The notes under the pieces: generated by a model
What the model was told of the DNA's origin: nothing
The model's input: the letters and a program-made list of their open reading frames with translations, nothing else
Database searches by the model: none
Position numbers and translations under genes: made by a program
Source: Adiantum capillus-veneris
Lineage: Eukaryota > Streptophyta > Polypodiopsida > Polypodiales > Pteridaceae
Assembly: GCA_014529385.2 (NCBI GenBank)
Contig: CM043957.1
Span: forward strand, 72,198,381 to 72,262,380
Length of the DNA: 64,000 nt
Direction of reading: 5' to 3'
Shown here: in pieces, positions 13,269 through 24,226 of the stretch
Layout: each line of letters begins with the position of its first letter
How positions within the stretch are numbered: the stretch's first letter is position 1

Positions 13269-13284
13269 TGAGCTTGAGGGGGAG
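13269..13284 (+). other. Polypurine tract of the copia remnant
   Basis: TTGAGCTTGAGGGGGAG followed by TGTTGAGA is the typical plant copia arrangement of polypurine tract and LTR start. Confidence 0.75.
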
Positions 13285-13634
13285 TGTTGAGATGTCAACC
13301 TCAACATGTACAACTCTTGGATGACTATCATCGAGAGTCATCATCACTAGCATGCCTTGGTGGATATGCATATCATAGCCATTGATACTACAGTTGTACA
13401 GCAAGCTGGGCTACCTATCGGAGTGATGGCACACTTATCTACTCACCTCACTCACTAGTAGTTCATACCGGACCTTTGTATTATTCCCCTTTTATCTTGT
13501 ATTTTTTTGTATGTTTTGTAGACCTCTTATCTTGAGTTTGTGAAGAAGAAGAAGTAGAGTATTTTGCCTCCATCTTTGTGTGGGTGTGTGTGTGCTTGTA
13601 AGAGCTCAATCTCTGTCTTCTCTATCTCTTGACA
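13285..13634 (+). mobile_element. 3' LTR of the copia remnant
   Basis: It begins TGTTGAGATG right after the polypurine tract. The end is set at TCTTGACA (13627-13634), which only partly matches the expected inverted repeat, so the right boundary is approximate. No second copy is present. Confidence 0.5.
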
Positions 13635-13829
13635 CCTTCAAGCCTTACATCTTTTCTTTCGGACCTGATATCCGACACTCTCGTGCTGAAAATCGTGTCC
13701 GCAATGTCATTACCTCGATGTGTAGACATGGGAACCCAAGAGTCTAGGGATCCCATCAGTCTTAGTACAGAAATATGTGGCCGATTGAATGAGTCTTGCA
13801 CATAAGCTTTCAAAGGAATCTCTCTTTTA

Positions 13830-13988
13830 GTTTTTGATTTTGTGGTTTCTGAGACTGTAGGTATGAATACGCTAGGGGTGACATAGTATGGATGGAGTAG
13901 GCCCCCAAAGTTTTTGATTTTGTGGTTTCTAAGACTGTAGGTCTAAGTACACTAGGGGTGACATAGTACTGATTGAGTGGCCCCCAAA
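13830..13988. repeat. Tandem duplication of about 80 bp
   Basis: Two adjacent copies (13830-13909 and 13910-13988) begin GTTTTTGATTTTGTGG and end GCCCCCAAA, with only a handful of differences. The flanks from 13635 hold no supported gene. Confidence 0.9.
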
Positions 13989-14141
13989 GTATGTATGTCT
14001 CTCGAGCTCATTACGGCTCTCTGCCGAATATCTTCGACCATACTTTTCTACCATGGTTATTGTGTATCTCTCAAAACCTCAAATGTAAATATATAAAATT
14101 ATTTTCGCTCAGTTAACTCTCTCACACTGGGCTCCTTGCAT

Positions 14142-14735
14142 CTATAGTAGAGGCATTTTCTCTTCATTATCATACTTATATAAGTCCACATGCGTGTTGT
14201 TTGTGTTGATCTGTGTAGACACATTTACTCGTCTAAGCTTGGCATTTGGAATATCCAGCTTAGGCGACTTCTCTTTAGGCTCTACCTCAACTTTTTCTTT
14301 GGTGCTTGTTAATCCCCACTTATGCACAATAAAAGGATTAAACACAACGATATACATGTTTCCCTCTTCATCAAAATACCAAACCACCCACTATAATCTA
14401 CAAGCTCACTAGGCTTCTCTTGAATTTTAACGCAGTAATGATCCATACCGTCCTTATAGACTTGAACACTTTGCTCATTCTCAAAGTGATATTGCAAGGG
14501 CAATAGTTTCTGGTTTGGTGCGAGTTGCAATGGTCCTGCTCCCATTTTGGTGTCTTCTTTGAAACTCACACTTTTGGATCCCTCATCCATATAGGTGTAT
14601 GATCTCTCCGAAGAGGTATTAGAAAGACTCTCCTTCAAGATTGTCTCTAAGGTGGGTATGGTCCCTTGATTGAAACTACCCTCGGTTGAAATATGGCTTG
14701 ATTGGTCTCTATTACTAGGGTTTTTAGTTTGATAA
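14142..14735 (-). pseudogene. Unknown decayed ORF fragment
   Basis: Two overlapping minus-strand frames join at a shift near 14385 into about 190 codons of protein-like sequence. Upstream codons to about 14735 continue the pattern. Readable stretches include QKLLPLQYHFENEQ, KDGMDHYCVKIQE, then DEEGNMYIVVFNPFIVHKWG and a Lys/Glu-rich segment. No motif assigns it to a family. It lies between a copia LTR and a repeat array and may be part of an older element. Confidence 0.35.
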
Positions 14736-14949
14736 AATTTGCTTGATCACAAATACATCAAGAAAATGAAGCTTGCAAAAAACTGACCTGTTACCTTTTA
14801 TGGTGCATTCACTCCTTCGACCAAAGGTGACTCAGTACAACTCTCATCCATAGAACCTGTACAAAATTCGATTGGTGTCTATAGCTTTACATCCGCTAGG
14901 TTAGTCAAAAATCTACTCAAATAAAAACTTTGTCGAACCTTGACACAAT

Positions 14950-16000
14950 TCCTATTTTTCTTGCACTTTACACAATCCAACTCCAATTTGAATTTTGAAA
15001 ACATCATTGCGCTCATAAGGACTAGTACTAACTCTGGTATCACTTTGGGCACATTTTGTGCCAGGGAGTCATGGATTGCGATCCATGTACCCCAGTTCCA
15101 GAGTTACTTGAAATTTGGCACACAAGTTTCTCATACCCTTTAAGTCTCTTTGTCGGCCTATTTTGCGGTTTTTGGTCTAGATTTACTCAAGTTTGGTTTG
15201 AGCCTCTTGTTAATGTTTTTTGCTACCCTTACTTTAGGAAAAAATGTTTGTGATGGTCTCTGCTACAATTCTGTAAGGTTGCACTCCCAAAAATTAGCAA
15301 GGGTCACGGATTATGATCCATGTTCCTCCATGTCTGGACCCCAAACTTGGTCAAGTTGCTACTTGAAGTCAATGGGGCATGTCTATCCACTTATTTTTGG
15401 ATTTGAAACCCTCTCACCTTGCCAAAAGGAAATTTGTGTCGCTACTTGCAGTTTTTGACTTACAGCCTGTATTGGGGTTTGGGTCAACTTTTGGTTGTTT
15501 TTTGCTATGATGACCTTCACAAAAGTTGTTCTAAATGGTGTTAGATTTCTACTATCCAAATCTCAGCCTCAAATGCTTCAAGGAGTCATGGATCGAGATC
15601 GATGTTCCACTATATATGGTCATGGAATTTTTGGTCAGCTGTATGCCCAGACCCTATAGAGGTTTGATTTTCACTTATTTTTAAATTTAGACACCAAAAA
15701 GTCAAAAAGGCCCAATTTTTGTCTATTTGCAAGGTTTTTGGTGTCTTTGCCCACTTTTCTTGATTAATTTGAATTTTTGTGTCAATGTTTCCACCAAAAG
15801 TGTATATCCTTTTATCTAGAACCACTCTAGAACTAATGTTATCATGCTCAAAAAGTCACAGGGAGTCATGGATTGAGATCCATGTTTTTGCACCAATCTG
15901 CATAAAACTTTTCAAATTCACTCTATGTGGTTTTGTTATGTCCTTTTTGCACTTATTTTGAATTTAAAATAGCTTTGAACTTGTAACCATCAAATTTTCA
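14950..16000. repeat. Four-unit diverged array with a palindromic core
   Basis: The core GGAGTCATGGATTGNGATCCATG recurs at 15071, 15306, 15588 and 15868, spaced 235, 282 and 280 bp. Its centre is a small inverted repeat (ATGGAT, four bases, ATCCAT). The sequence between cores is also related, for example TTTTTTGCTA about 60-100 bp before the next core. The units differ from each other by much substitution, so this is an old satellite-like array. Confidence 0.7.
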
Positions 16001-16327
16001 CTTTTTCAGAGTTTATGGTCGTTTTGTCCAAAATATGGTTTTCACATCTTTTTGCCCAAATTTGACGGAGGTAGTTTCTACTTAACCCTACTCTTAAGTA
16101 CTCAAATGAAACATCTAACAAAAACAAACAAAATGGTACAAATTGAAGTCAAAACAAAAACTGGTACAACACTCTGAAAGTAGCGAGAAATTTGAAGAAT
16201 GAAATGCTTTTGGCTATCTCACTCACAAACCTCTTTACCTCTCAAGAACAGATCTAGCAAGTCCTCGACTTGTAGACTCTACCAAGCACTAAACCCCATG
16301 TCTAACTATATGACTGCTAAAGTGTAA

Positions 16328-17918
16328 ATGAAGTGGAAATCAAAATCAAAGTTTCGAAGTAAAACAAAGGAGGTTGCAATTGGAGATGGAGGGCTAGATG
16401 CAATTTTGTGGTTGAGAGGAAGATGTAATTATCCATATATTCAAAGAATCCTCTTTCCTGGACAACTCACAAAGGACATTCAACCTCATGTTTTTAAGAT
16501 GTTGACAATTGTCCTTGGTTTAGGTGTAGATCTGGTGAACAAAATGAGACCGGGTGGAAGTATTGGTGATATGTGGGTACATTTTGACCACATTCAACGC
16601 ATACAAGGTTGGGTTACCTTGGGAGGTTAGGTGTATGATCCTTTTATTAGACAGTTGGTCACTATTGCAATATGTGACTTTAAGGTTCAAAGCACTCATG
16701 CTCAAGTGCACTTCTGGACAATGTTAAACAACCAAATGCTACAAAATGGATATGAGAAGCCTAGATTTAGAGGCTTCATAACAGTTAACACAAGAGAAAA
16801 TTGGTTGGCCATTAGGACACTGTATAATGGAGGCCCAGAAAACAAGATGGAGAGTAGAGAGAGATCTTCCATCTTTCATTGGGAGAAAAGCATGGGGGAA
16901 CATACAACACATTGTATAAAGCCTCAGTTTCAAGAAGAGCATAAAGCTTTGTGTCAAAGATGGAGAGATTCAACAACAGATAGTGTGGCTAGTGAGTGGA
17001 AGGCCAAATTGATAAATTTTTGGACTTTAATACATGTCAAGGATGGTGAATTGCCTGCTTTGCAAACATGGATAGCTTTTTTGGAGATACAAATTAGTCA
17101 ATGGAGTGTTGTCTTTTTTACTGAGCAAGAGGATATGGGTTTTGTTTTAGCAATTAATTTGTCAGAAAACAAGCATTCAAGCATGAGAGTAAGTCAAGGT
17201 GTTTGAAAGTATTGCTCTTTGTATGAGGCAACTGCTATAGATTTGGTAATGAGTGCTTTGCAAAGTGCTATGCTGCATACATGTCGGTAGACACATAGGC
17301 ATTGGCCGTGATTTAGATATTTTACAAAATAGACTATTAGATGGATGCTCTAGTAAGGTTGAGCAGAACAAGGTGGTGCACCTAACTGAATCTGTCTTGG
17401 AGGAGTTTTGAACACTCTAAAAATGTGTGCGACAATGACAAAGCCCATAATTGTGAGACAGAAGAGGGGGAAGGGTTTAACTTGCGAGGAGAATGACCTT
17501 GATACCCATCGACCCAAATTTGTGTCAGTGACAACAAATACAGTCCTTCAAAAGAGGAGGGATATAATCAATGTTGTGGATCATGCAATTGAGGTGGAAG
17601 TTCGTGATGCTAATTGGGCTATTTGTAGGACTGAGTCACATAGCATTGTCACTTGCTTTGGATACCTTGCAAAAAATGGTGGCTGATGTGGTCTTCTTAT
17701 AATCCCTTTGGGTAGATCATCTATCTGTGGGGTCCCTGCACCATGACTTTGTGGGAGATGAAAATATGCAAAAGAAATCTATGAGCAATTTGTGTGGTTC
17801 TGTAATAACACTATTACACACAGTTGGAATGTGCATAACACTGTTGAGGGTGCACCAAGCAATGCACCACGAGTATGGAAGGTAGCACAAGGAACGATGC
17901 TAAGTGGTGATGAGGTTT
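16328..17918 (+). pseudogene. Transposase-like pseudogene, 5' part (split by element B)
   Basis: One frame runs from 16328 to 17206 with a single TAG at 16628. Coding-like sequence in shifted frames continues to 17918. Readable features are LWLRGRCNYPYIQRILFPGQ, AICDFKVQSTHAQVHFW, GFITVNTRENWLAIRTLY and the RERSSIFHWEKSM segment. They resemble the DDE-type transposase-like proteins found in many copies in plant genomes (Mutator-like is my best guess). A Cys-containing patch near 17590-17660 could be a decayed SWIM zinc finger. Element B sits at 17919, and coding-like sequence resumes beyond its other end at 32606. No terminal inverted repeats were found. The family assignment is tentative; the pseudogene status is clear from the stops and shifts. 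Confidence 0.5.
17914..17918. repeat. Target-site duplication of element B (left)
   Basis: GGTTT flanks the left LTR and is repeated at 32601-32605 after the right LTR. Confidence 0.85.
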
Positions 17919-18146
17919 TGTAAGCTTTGTCGTACGTGTTGAAGGCTGGGGACTTTCCTGTGCACCATGTACGAGCCTCAAAAGGCTACTTACACACAAC
18001 TAGAGAGTCCTAGCAAGCTCAAAGAAACAATGGTGTGTCACTCACCTCTTAATGCTTTTGTCGTGAAGGATCTTGTTTGGCAAAGAAGAAGGAGCTGCTT
18101 CCAATGCCGCACTCAACCACCGATGCCGCTACCTCAATGCTCGATC

Positions 18147-18245
<99 letters not shown>

Positions 18246-18983
18246 CATACAGACACACACCTATGAGCACACGAAGGAGAAGGAGACAGAGGTGGAGCAA
18301 GAGCACTCTTTAGCTTACACCTTATCGAATCCCGATTTTAGGTCAAAATAGACCTTTTATAAGAGTTTAACCCATTCACACATGGGTGCCCACAGTGGCT
18401 GATAAAAGTAAAAATAGTATCAAATGAAATGTGTGGTGCGCCTCTCATCAGTGATCACCTAAGCACCTATAGGACCGACAAGCCCGGTCCCTAACTCCCG
18501 GTCCCTGACTCAAAACAATGTGATATCCGTGGATGTTTACTAGACCGACACCCATGTGCCAAGGTTAGCACCAAGCGACGGGGAGCATTGGGCAGTCACC
18601 AAGCCTCCTATTTGCTCGGTGCAAACTCCACTGTCGTATGTAGTAACTTGATCACCAAGATCAACACCAAGCAATAGGGAGCATTAGCCAATCCCCGAGC
18701 TTCCTATTCGCCCATTATTGACTCCACTGCATGACTTATAATCTCATCATCAAAAGGGTCTCCATCATTGGTTACACCAAGGTCAATACCAAGCGATAGG
18801 GAGCGTTGGGCAGTCCCCAAGCTTCCTATTTGACCAATAGTGACTCCACTATCCCAAGTTCTTTATTGTCGCTTGTAATGGCTTTTACACTAAGGTCAAC
18901 ACCAAGCGACTGGGAGCATTGGGCAGTCGCCAAGCCTCCTATTCACCCAGTGATAACTCCATTGCATGAATTGTTGGTTAACA
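17919..18983 (-). mobile_element. 3' LTR of element B
   Basis: On the minus strand it starts TGTTAACC and ends with CA (plus-strand TGTAAGC at 17919). It matches 31590-32600 over its whole length with many substitutions and small indels. It contains a long TC microsatellite and, at about 18560-18980, four tandem sub-repeats of 95-120 bp sharing the phrase ACCAAGCGA...GGGAGCATTGGGCAGTC. Confidence 0.85.
18151..18242. repeat. (TC)46 microsatellite in the 3' LTR of element B
   Basis: Ninety-two bases of pure TC. The same site in the other LTR (31835-31870) has only about 18 units. Confidence 0.95.
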
Positions 18984-18996
18984 TGCCCCCCTTCTT
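18984..18996 (-). other. Polypurine tract of element B
   Basis: The minus strand reads AAGAAGGGGGGCA directly before TGTTAACC, the LTR start. Confidence 0.8.
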
Positions 18997-20327
18997 GATG
19001 TAGATTCCATCCTTGGAAGCTATTGAGATGAAGCCCGTTTGTCAAGGTGGAAGAGCATTTGAGATGAATTTCCTTAGCCTTTTTTAGTCACTGCAAAATC
19101 AAACAAAATTGACATAGTAATTGCATTCTCATATCCAATTAAATAGCATATGCAGTTGTAGGCAGACAAATTGATTGGTAACAGAATATTAAACAATTTA
19201 ACAGCAATAAACCTTAAACTGTAATATAATCAAACGCATAGCAATTGTAAAGGTCCAAAACTAAACAAGTTTGGGGTCGCTAATTTAACGGTCAAAAGGC
19301 ACTAGAGGTCAACTATTAATACCATGGGAAAGCCTTTCAATTTTCTCTGGTCAATTAAGCTATTTAATCGCGAGAGCCAAGTATTTCATATCCGAGGTCT
19401 GACTAGAGGCTTTACCTAGAAGACCTTGTAGTTAAACTACGATAGGAGGAATTGCTAATAAAATCATCACCTGACTTATTTCCTTTTGTTTGACCCACCA
19501 AAGTCTTTTCACAGTGATTCGATTTTGATGTGTGCCTATTTTGGATTCCTTACGGTTTTTGCTTTTCAAGAAAAAGCACCCACAGTCAGAACCTCTAGGG
19601 CTCTAGTACCATAGGCGATACATGTGAGTGAAGTACAAAATCAAGCTAGAATTCCTCTTCCAGCTTAAGATTTTACATTGTGGCACTTTTGATATTTTTG
19701 TTTGGTGTTTTATACTATTTCAATTTTGTAACTTTGGGGGGTCATATAACATTGTTACCCTCCGCAGGCTCATCACACTAGTAAACTCCCTTTACAATAC
19801 TTAAGCTAAAGGTCAATAGGGACTAAGCCCACTAGAAAGCCCTAGAACATTGCATACAATGTTGCCTAAATTGGATTAAGAACCTAAAGTAACCATTGAT
19901 TATTAGGAAGGCATTGCCGATGGTATTAAGAGAAGATATCTAACTCCTAACTTGGTCAAACTAGCTTAGTCAAACTGCTTGATTCTAAAACCTAGACAAG
20001 GGATTATGACAGAAAATTATATAGAATCTAATGTTTAATCTAAGCAAATGTGGAGAATATTATGATACCAATCACAATTAAAGCATACAAACATGGATGC
20101 AAAAGAAAGACAAGGGGCAATGCTAATGGACAAGAAACATCTGTTCGTGTTGATGATCGTGCTTGATTTGAAGAGTGAACAAGAGAAAGACTCCATGAAG
20201 GTCCAAATCCTAACAACAACAACACGTTCATGTACATACTAGAAAGCACAAAGAATACCTCTAGAGGCACATTAGTAGGGAGAGGCAACAATCCTTATTG
20301 AATACAATCAACCAACATAAGGATCCC
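18997..20327. other. Element B 3' region without supported coding
   Basis: About 1.3 kb between the last coding-like stretch and the polypurine tract. Short ORFs such as 20040-20291 on the minus strand are hydrophobic but show no family signal. No LTR boundary of a nested element could be fixed. Confidence 0.4.
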
Positions 20328-20819
20328 TCATCTAATTATTTGCATTCCCCCGAGAGAGTCAAGGAATAGGATATTGTAGAGATTGGGGGGAAACCCTAAG
20401 GCTAAAGCCTCATCCTTGCCATCATCAAGAAAAACTAAGTCATCATCCTTGAGACCATATGTGCCATTTTTGTAGTCATGTAACTCTTCCTCATCATTAG
20501 AGGCACCGATGTTTACTAAGAATATCACTAGACACATATAATCATCTTGGTCAAGAGGGTAGTCTTGTGCAAACGGGGTGACGTCCTCTACTAAGTATGG
20601 ATCAGTCATGGTCAAGAGACGTATCAACCATTATAATTCCTCGAAACTCCTCTCACACACTAGCATATCTACCAAATCCCATTCACAAGCAAGCACCAGG
20701 TAGACTATGTGAAACACTTGTGCAAAGTAAAGAGGGTACCTCTCACCCAAGGTAGGAGTGGATGACTCTATCATACTTGCCATATATGTACACACCAATA
20801 GATGATGGTTAGAGTGCAA
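20328..20819 (-). pseudogene. Unknown coding-like region near the 3' end of element B
   Basis: Two ORF pieces in the same minus-strand frame are separated by a single TAA at 20631. Together they give about 160 codons, including ERYPLYFAQVFHIVYLVLA and an acidic half (DLVFLDDGKDEALALGF). It follows the internal polypurine-like tract and TATA-like site at 20971-21075. No motif is recognised and the start codon is unclear. It might be an accessory or env-position ORF. Confidence 0.35.
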
Positions 20820-20970
20820 ATATTACAAGGTTTGTGTCAAAAGGTCGTGTCCTTGTCCATAATGTATTTTTATGATTTAGGGTCATGTATAGAACTTGTA
20901 GGTTTCCAGATTTTGTTTTTGGTGGCTCTTGTTCTTTTACTTTCTTATTTTTGTTTTTTGTGAGTATAAG

Positions 20971-21075
20971 GCTTTATATATACATTCCCTAAGATTGGGA
21001 TATTGAAAGGTCATGGAGGAAGGTTCAGAGGGGAGTGAGTGAATGAAGACTGTCAAGAAACACTCCCCCTTTCCT
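20971..21075 (-). promoter_or_regulatory. Internal polypurine-like tract and TATA-like site in element B
   Basis: On the minus strand AGGAAAGGGGGAG (21063-21075) is followed directly by TGTTTCTTGACAG, the form of a polypurine tract before an LTR. About 80 bp further on is TATATATAAAG (20972-20982), a good TATA-box match. It could be the edge of an older nested LTR or a real internal promoter for the downstream ORF; the sequence alone does not decide. Confidence 0.4.
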
Positions 21076-21084
21076 CGGGCAGAT

Positions 21085-22370
21085 CCTACCCTTTGGAATG
21101 ATGTCATCACCTTTTAAAACCAATTGTTCCAAGTTGTTACGGGTGAAGGCTTTACCCAATAGTTTTTAACCGCCCTTTGCATTTCATCTAGTGGCTAGTG
21201 TGGTAAGCTACTGTTCCATGATTTTATTTGTAACGTTGTTGTAGGTGGTGAACTTACAACGAGAGGTGCAAACTCGTCCTTGTTTGTATGAGTATGTACA
21301 ATGGTAGGTGGAGTTTATGTCGAAGCTTCTATTTTTGTATAGGAACTACATGAAGAGCAAGAAGCTTCATTTGACTTCCCTAATCTTGAGCTAGGTGGAA
21401 CAAATCGTTCTTTCTTCGATACCCAAACTAGCTCTGGAGCGGGTGTGTAGCATTCTATGATTTTTTCCTTTTCGCAATCTTCAATTCATTTTGGATCTAT
21501 AGGATTGGGCTCACATGGGTCAGGTGATAGGTAAGAGAACAAATGACTTTTTGGCACCCATATTTGATCATTTCCTTCATAGTAGCCTTGGGCTTCCAAT
21601 ATTTTTTTAGGAATCCAACGCAACGTTTCTTTACATTTATTGGGGCGAGTGAGACGTCTCTTACCAGGTTCCTATCTTTTAGCACTAGCTATGGTTACTA
21701 AAGAAGCTTTAGGGGCCCGCTTGTGTGTTTTCTTTGCTATATTAGGATGGGTCTTGTGTGTATCAAGCTTTATTTCAACTACAACATTTGAAGCTCTAGA
21801 GAGTTGGGCTATGGGGACATATGGTTCAACCTCTTGGATATGCAATGTTTTGGGTTTTATTCTCCTAAGAGGCAATATCTCAGGGACTATGGCTTAAGTG
21901 GTATGGCTAAGAGCTGGTTTATGCCTTGTGATACTCCCAGTCCCCCAATCTATAGTGCATTTGGTGGCTATCATCCACGTGCCTCCTAGGTTTATATTAC
22001 TCTTCATAGTTCCAGTAGGCATGACCAAAAAGTCTTGAGCTACAACCCTGTTGTCATAACTGACAAAAAAGTCTCAGATTCCAAAAATCATGGTTTTTTT
22101 TTTGTTGACACCCTTGACTTTGATAATACTCTCAGATAGAGATGGCTTTCCTAATTGACACCACACCCCATATAATAGTAGATTATACTTAGCACCAATA
22201 TCCAATAAGGCATTATATAGCACTTTTCCATAGGTGCTATTTATCTCAATAGGGTATCATAGAGGTGTGCTAGAGTCCAACCAATCATCCTCTATTTCAA
22301 TGTGGAATGCATGTGTAGCTCCAAGGTTGGCCTCTTGTTGGTGTCTTATACGTTGTTGTGCTCCTTAGCT
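21085..22370 (-). pseudogene. Second retropepsin-like domain with W-[IV]-P-K motifs, downstream of integrase (element B)
   Basis: Reading the minus strand from about 22370, one frame continues to about 21085 through several stops (both TGA and TAA/TAG). It begins with a Gln/Lys-rich helix-like part. A protease-like segment follows with ALLDIGAKYNLLLYGVW (22168-22220), which keeps the D-x-G active-site form, and later a QDFLVMP strand and a CTIDW strand. After this come a basic linker (KKTHKRAPK) and spaced motifs RWIPKK (about 21610), IWVPKS (about 21560), VWVSKK (about 21425) and YWVKP. The tail of the left-edge ORF (1-1002) has the same order. Element B already has a protease between gag and RT, so this is a second one. 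Its role is unknown. Confidence 0.55.
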
Positions 22371-22462
22371 TCAACTTGAGCTTGTATCTTCTTCAACTCG
22401 GCTTGTGCCTTGGCTGCCTTTTTTTGATGGATGGCACATAGCTCCTCTTGGCTTAAAGGATC

Positions 22463-23706
22463 TTAGTATCTTTTGAATTTTTTCCCATTGAGGAATCCAA
22501 TGGTTTCTACTCCATCAAGAGTTTCGACACAAATGGTACCTTGTGGGGTGATTTCACATACTTCATATGGTCCTTTTCCTGCATATTTCAACTTTTTCTT
22601 TTTGTTACACACGCCATACATAAGGACTTTATCACCAACATTGATATCTTTGTTCTTTAGATGACGGTCAAACCATTTTTTCCTTCTATCTTTCTCCACA
22701 AGTGCATTTTGCATAGCCAATTGTCTTTCTTCATCTAGCCTCTCAAGAATATATAAGCGCTCAACTAAAGGGTTACCATCCCAACCTTCTTGTGAAGCTA
22801 CATGTAGACTAGGAATTACAAAATCCCGTGGCATAACTACTTCTTGTCCATATATTAATTTGAATGGTGTACAATTAATAGCCACTTTGTAAAAAGTACT
22901 ATAAGCCCATAGGGTTGAAGTCAGCTTCAAATCCCAATCTGTGCAATGAGCTTCCACTGTTTTGGTCAAGATAGAGATTAAGGTCTTGTTGGTACTCTTA
23001 GCTGAACCATTTGCTTGTGGATAATAAGTAGTGGAGTTATGGGTGAGCTATCATGAAGTTGGTAGTGAGTTATTTTATCACTCCATTTATAAAATGAGTA
23101 TCATTGTCACTCGCAATCTCAAAGGGACAACCAAATCTTGTAATAATGCTCTCAAAGATAATCTTGGAAGTTGACCTTGAATTATCCTTACCTATTGCCC
23201 TGGCTTCCGTCCACTTTGTCACATAATCAGTGGCAATGATAATATATCAAGATTGAGTGCTACGAGCTGCCGAACTAATTGGGCCTACAAAGTCTAAACC
23301 CCATTTTTCAAATGGTTGAGTCACTTTAACAGGATGTAAGGGCATCTTATCCTTTTGTTGTGTGATCTTGTAATGTTGGCATTCATCACATCCTTTTGAC
23401 AAAAGTGATGCATCCTTGAATAAGGTGGCCACCAATAGCTTGATTGCAACACCTTTCCAACAGCTAGTTCCCCTTAGAAATATCCTCCGGCTATACCCAT
23501 GTGGGCTTCTTGCAGTATGTATAACACTCATCCTCACGAGCACAACGTCTAAGAATATCGTCCTTCCCTAGCCTATAGAGAGTTCCTGCAATGAGAGAAT
23601 AAGGTTCACATTCTTTTAACAGTTTTTGAGTTATATCCTTACGAAGCTCTTTGGGTGTAAAACCATTGACTAGAAAGTTCACAATCATCTCGCTCCATTT
23701 AGGCAT
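22463..23706 (-). pseudogene. Element B integrase, broken
   Basis: The integrase is in pieces. The zinc-binding part is visible as KGCDECQHYKITQQKDK, and the first catalytic Asp lies in KWGLDFVGPI (about 23275-23305). The stretch around the second Asp (about 22985-23240) is interrupted by stops. The C-terminal piece (22463-22969) is open for 168 codons with LWAYSTFYKVAINCTPFKL, YGQEVVMP and LKYAGKGPYEVCEI, the usual Tat/Athila-type end. There is no chromodomain. A C-terminal NGKKFKRY marks the end of pol, followed by a TAA/TAG stop at 22463. Confidence 0.8.
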
Positions 23707-23714
23707 GGTCTCGA

Positions 23715-24226
23715 CTAGAAATAAGAAAGTATTGGGCAGTTCATCATCGAATCTAGTAGGGATTCACCATTGGGTATGCGAGACAAATGATCCGCTATGA
23801 CATGTATTTCACCAGGTCTCACCACAATGGTAAAATCAAACTCAAGAATAATTAACAACCATCCTGTAATTATTCCCCTGGAACAAGGTTTATTTACTAG
23901 ATACAACAAGACTTGATGATCAACATAGAAAAAAAACTTGTTGGCTAGAAGGTAGTAGCAAAATTTCTTCACTGTGTAAATCATAGCTAAACCTTCCCAA
24001 TCTATAATGGTGTAGTTTCTCTCAGCATCATTCAAATGACAACTTGCAAAGCTAATGGGGTAGCAATTTATGTTCTCCTGGTTGAGCTAGAACACAACAA
24101 AGTTTGATGCATCAATATGCACATGGAGAATTATATTCCAAATCGGACACTCGTAGAATGTGAGCGCTTGTCAAGGTCTTTTTCAATGACTCATAAGCAT
24201 GGTTACACTCCGCGGTCTAGTGGAGC
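23715..24226 (-). pseudogene. Element B RNase H, broken
   Basis: The open piece (23715-24035) starts with ERNYTIIDWEGLAMIYTVKK, matching the E-x-N-Y-x-x-x-E-x-E-x-L-A RNase H helix with one Glu replaced. It continues with FYVDHQVLLYL (Asp retained) and VIADHLSRI, the terminal Asp motif. The upstream strand with the first Asp (24036-24226) is interrupted. Confidence 0.8.

Noticed and set aside
14950-16000. CRISPR-like array of four regularly spaced repeats
   Set aside because: Units are 235-282 bp, only the core is conserved, and the context is a plant genome.
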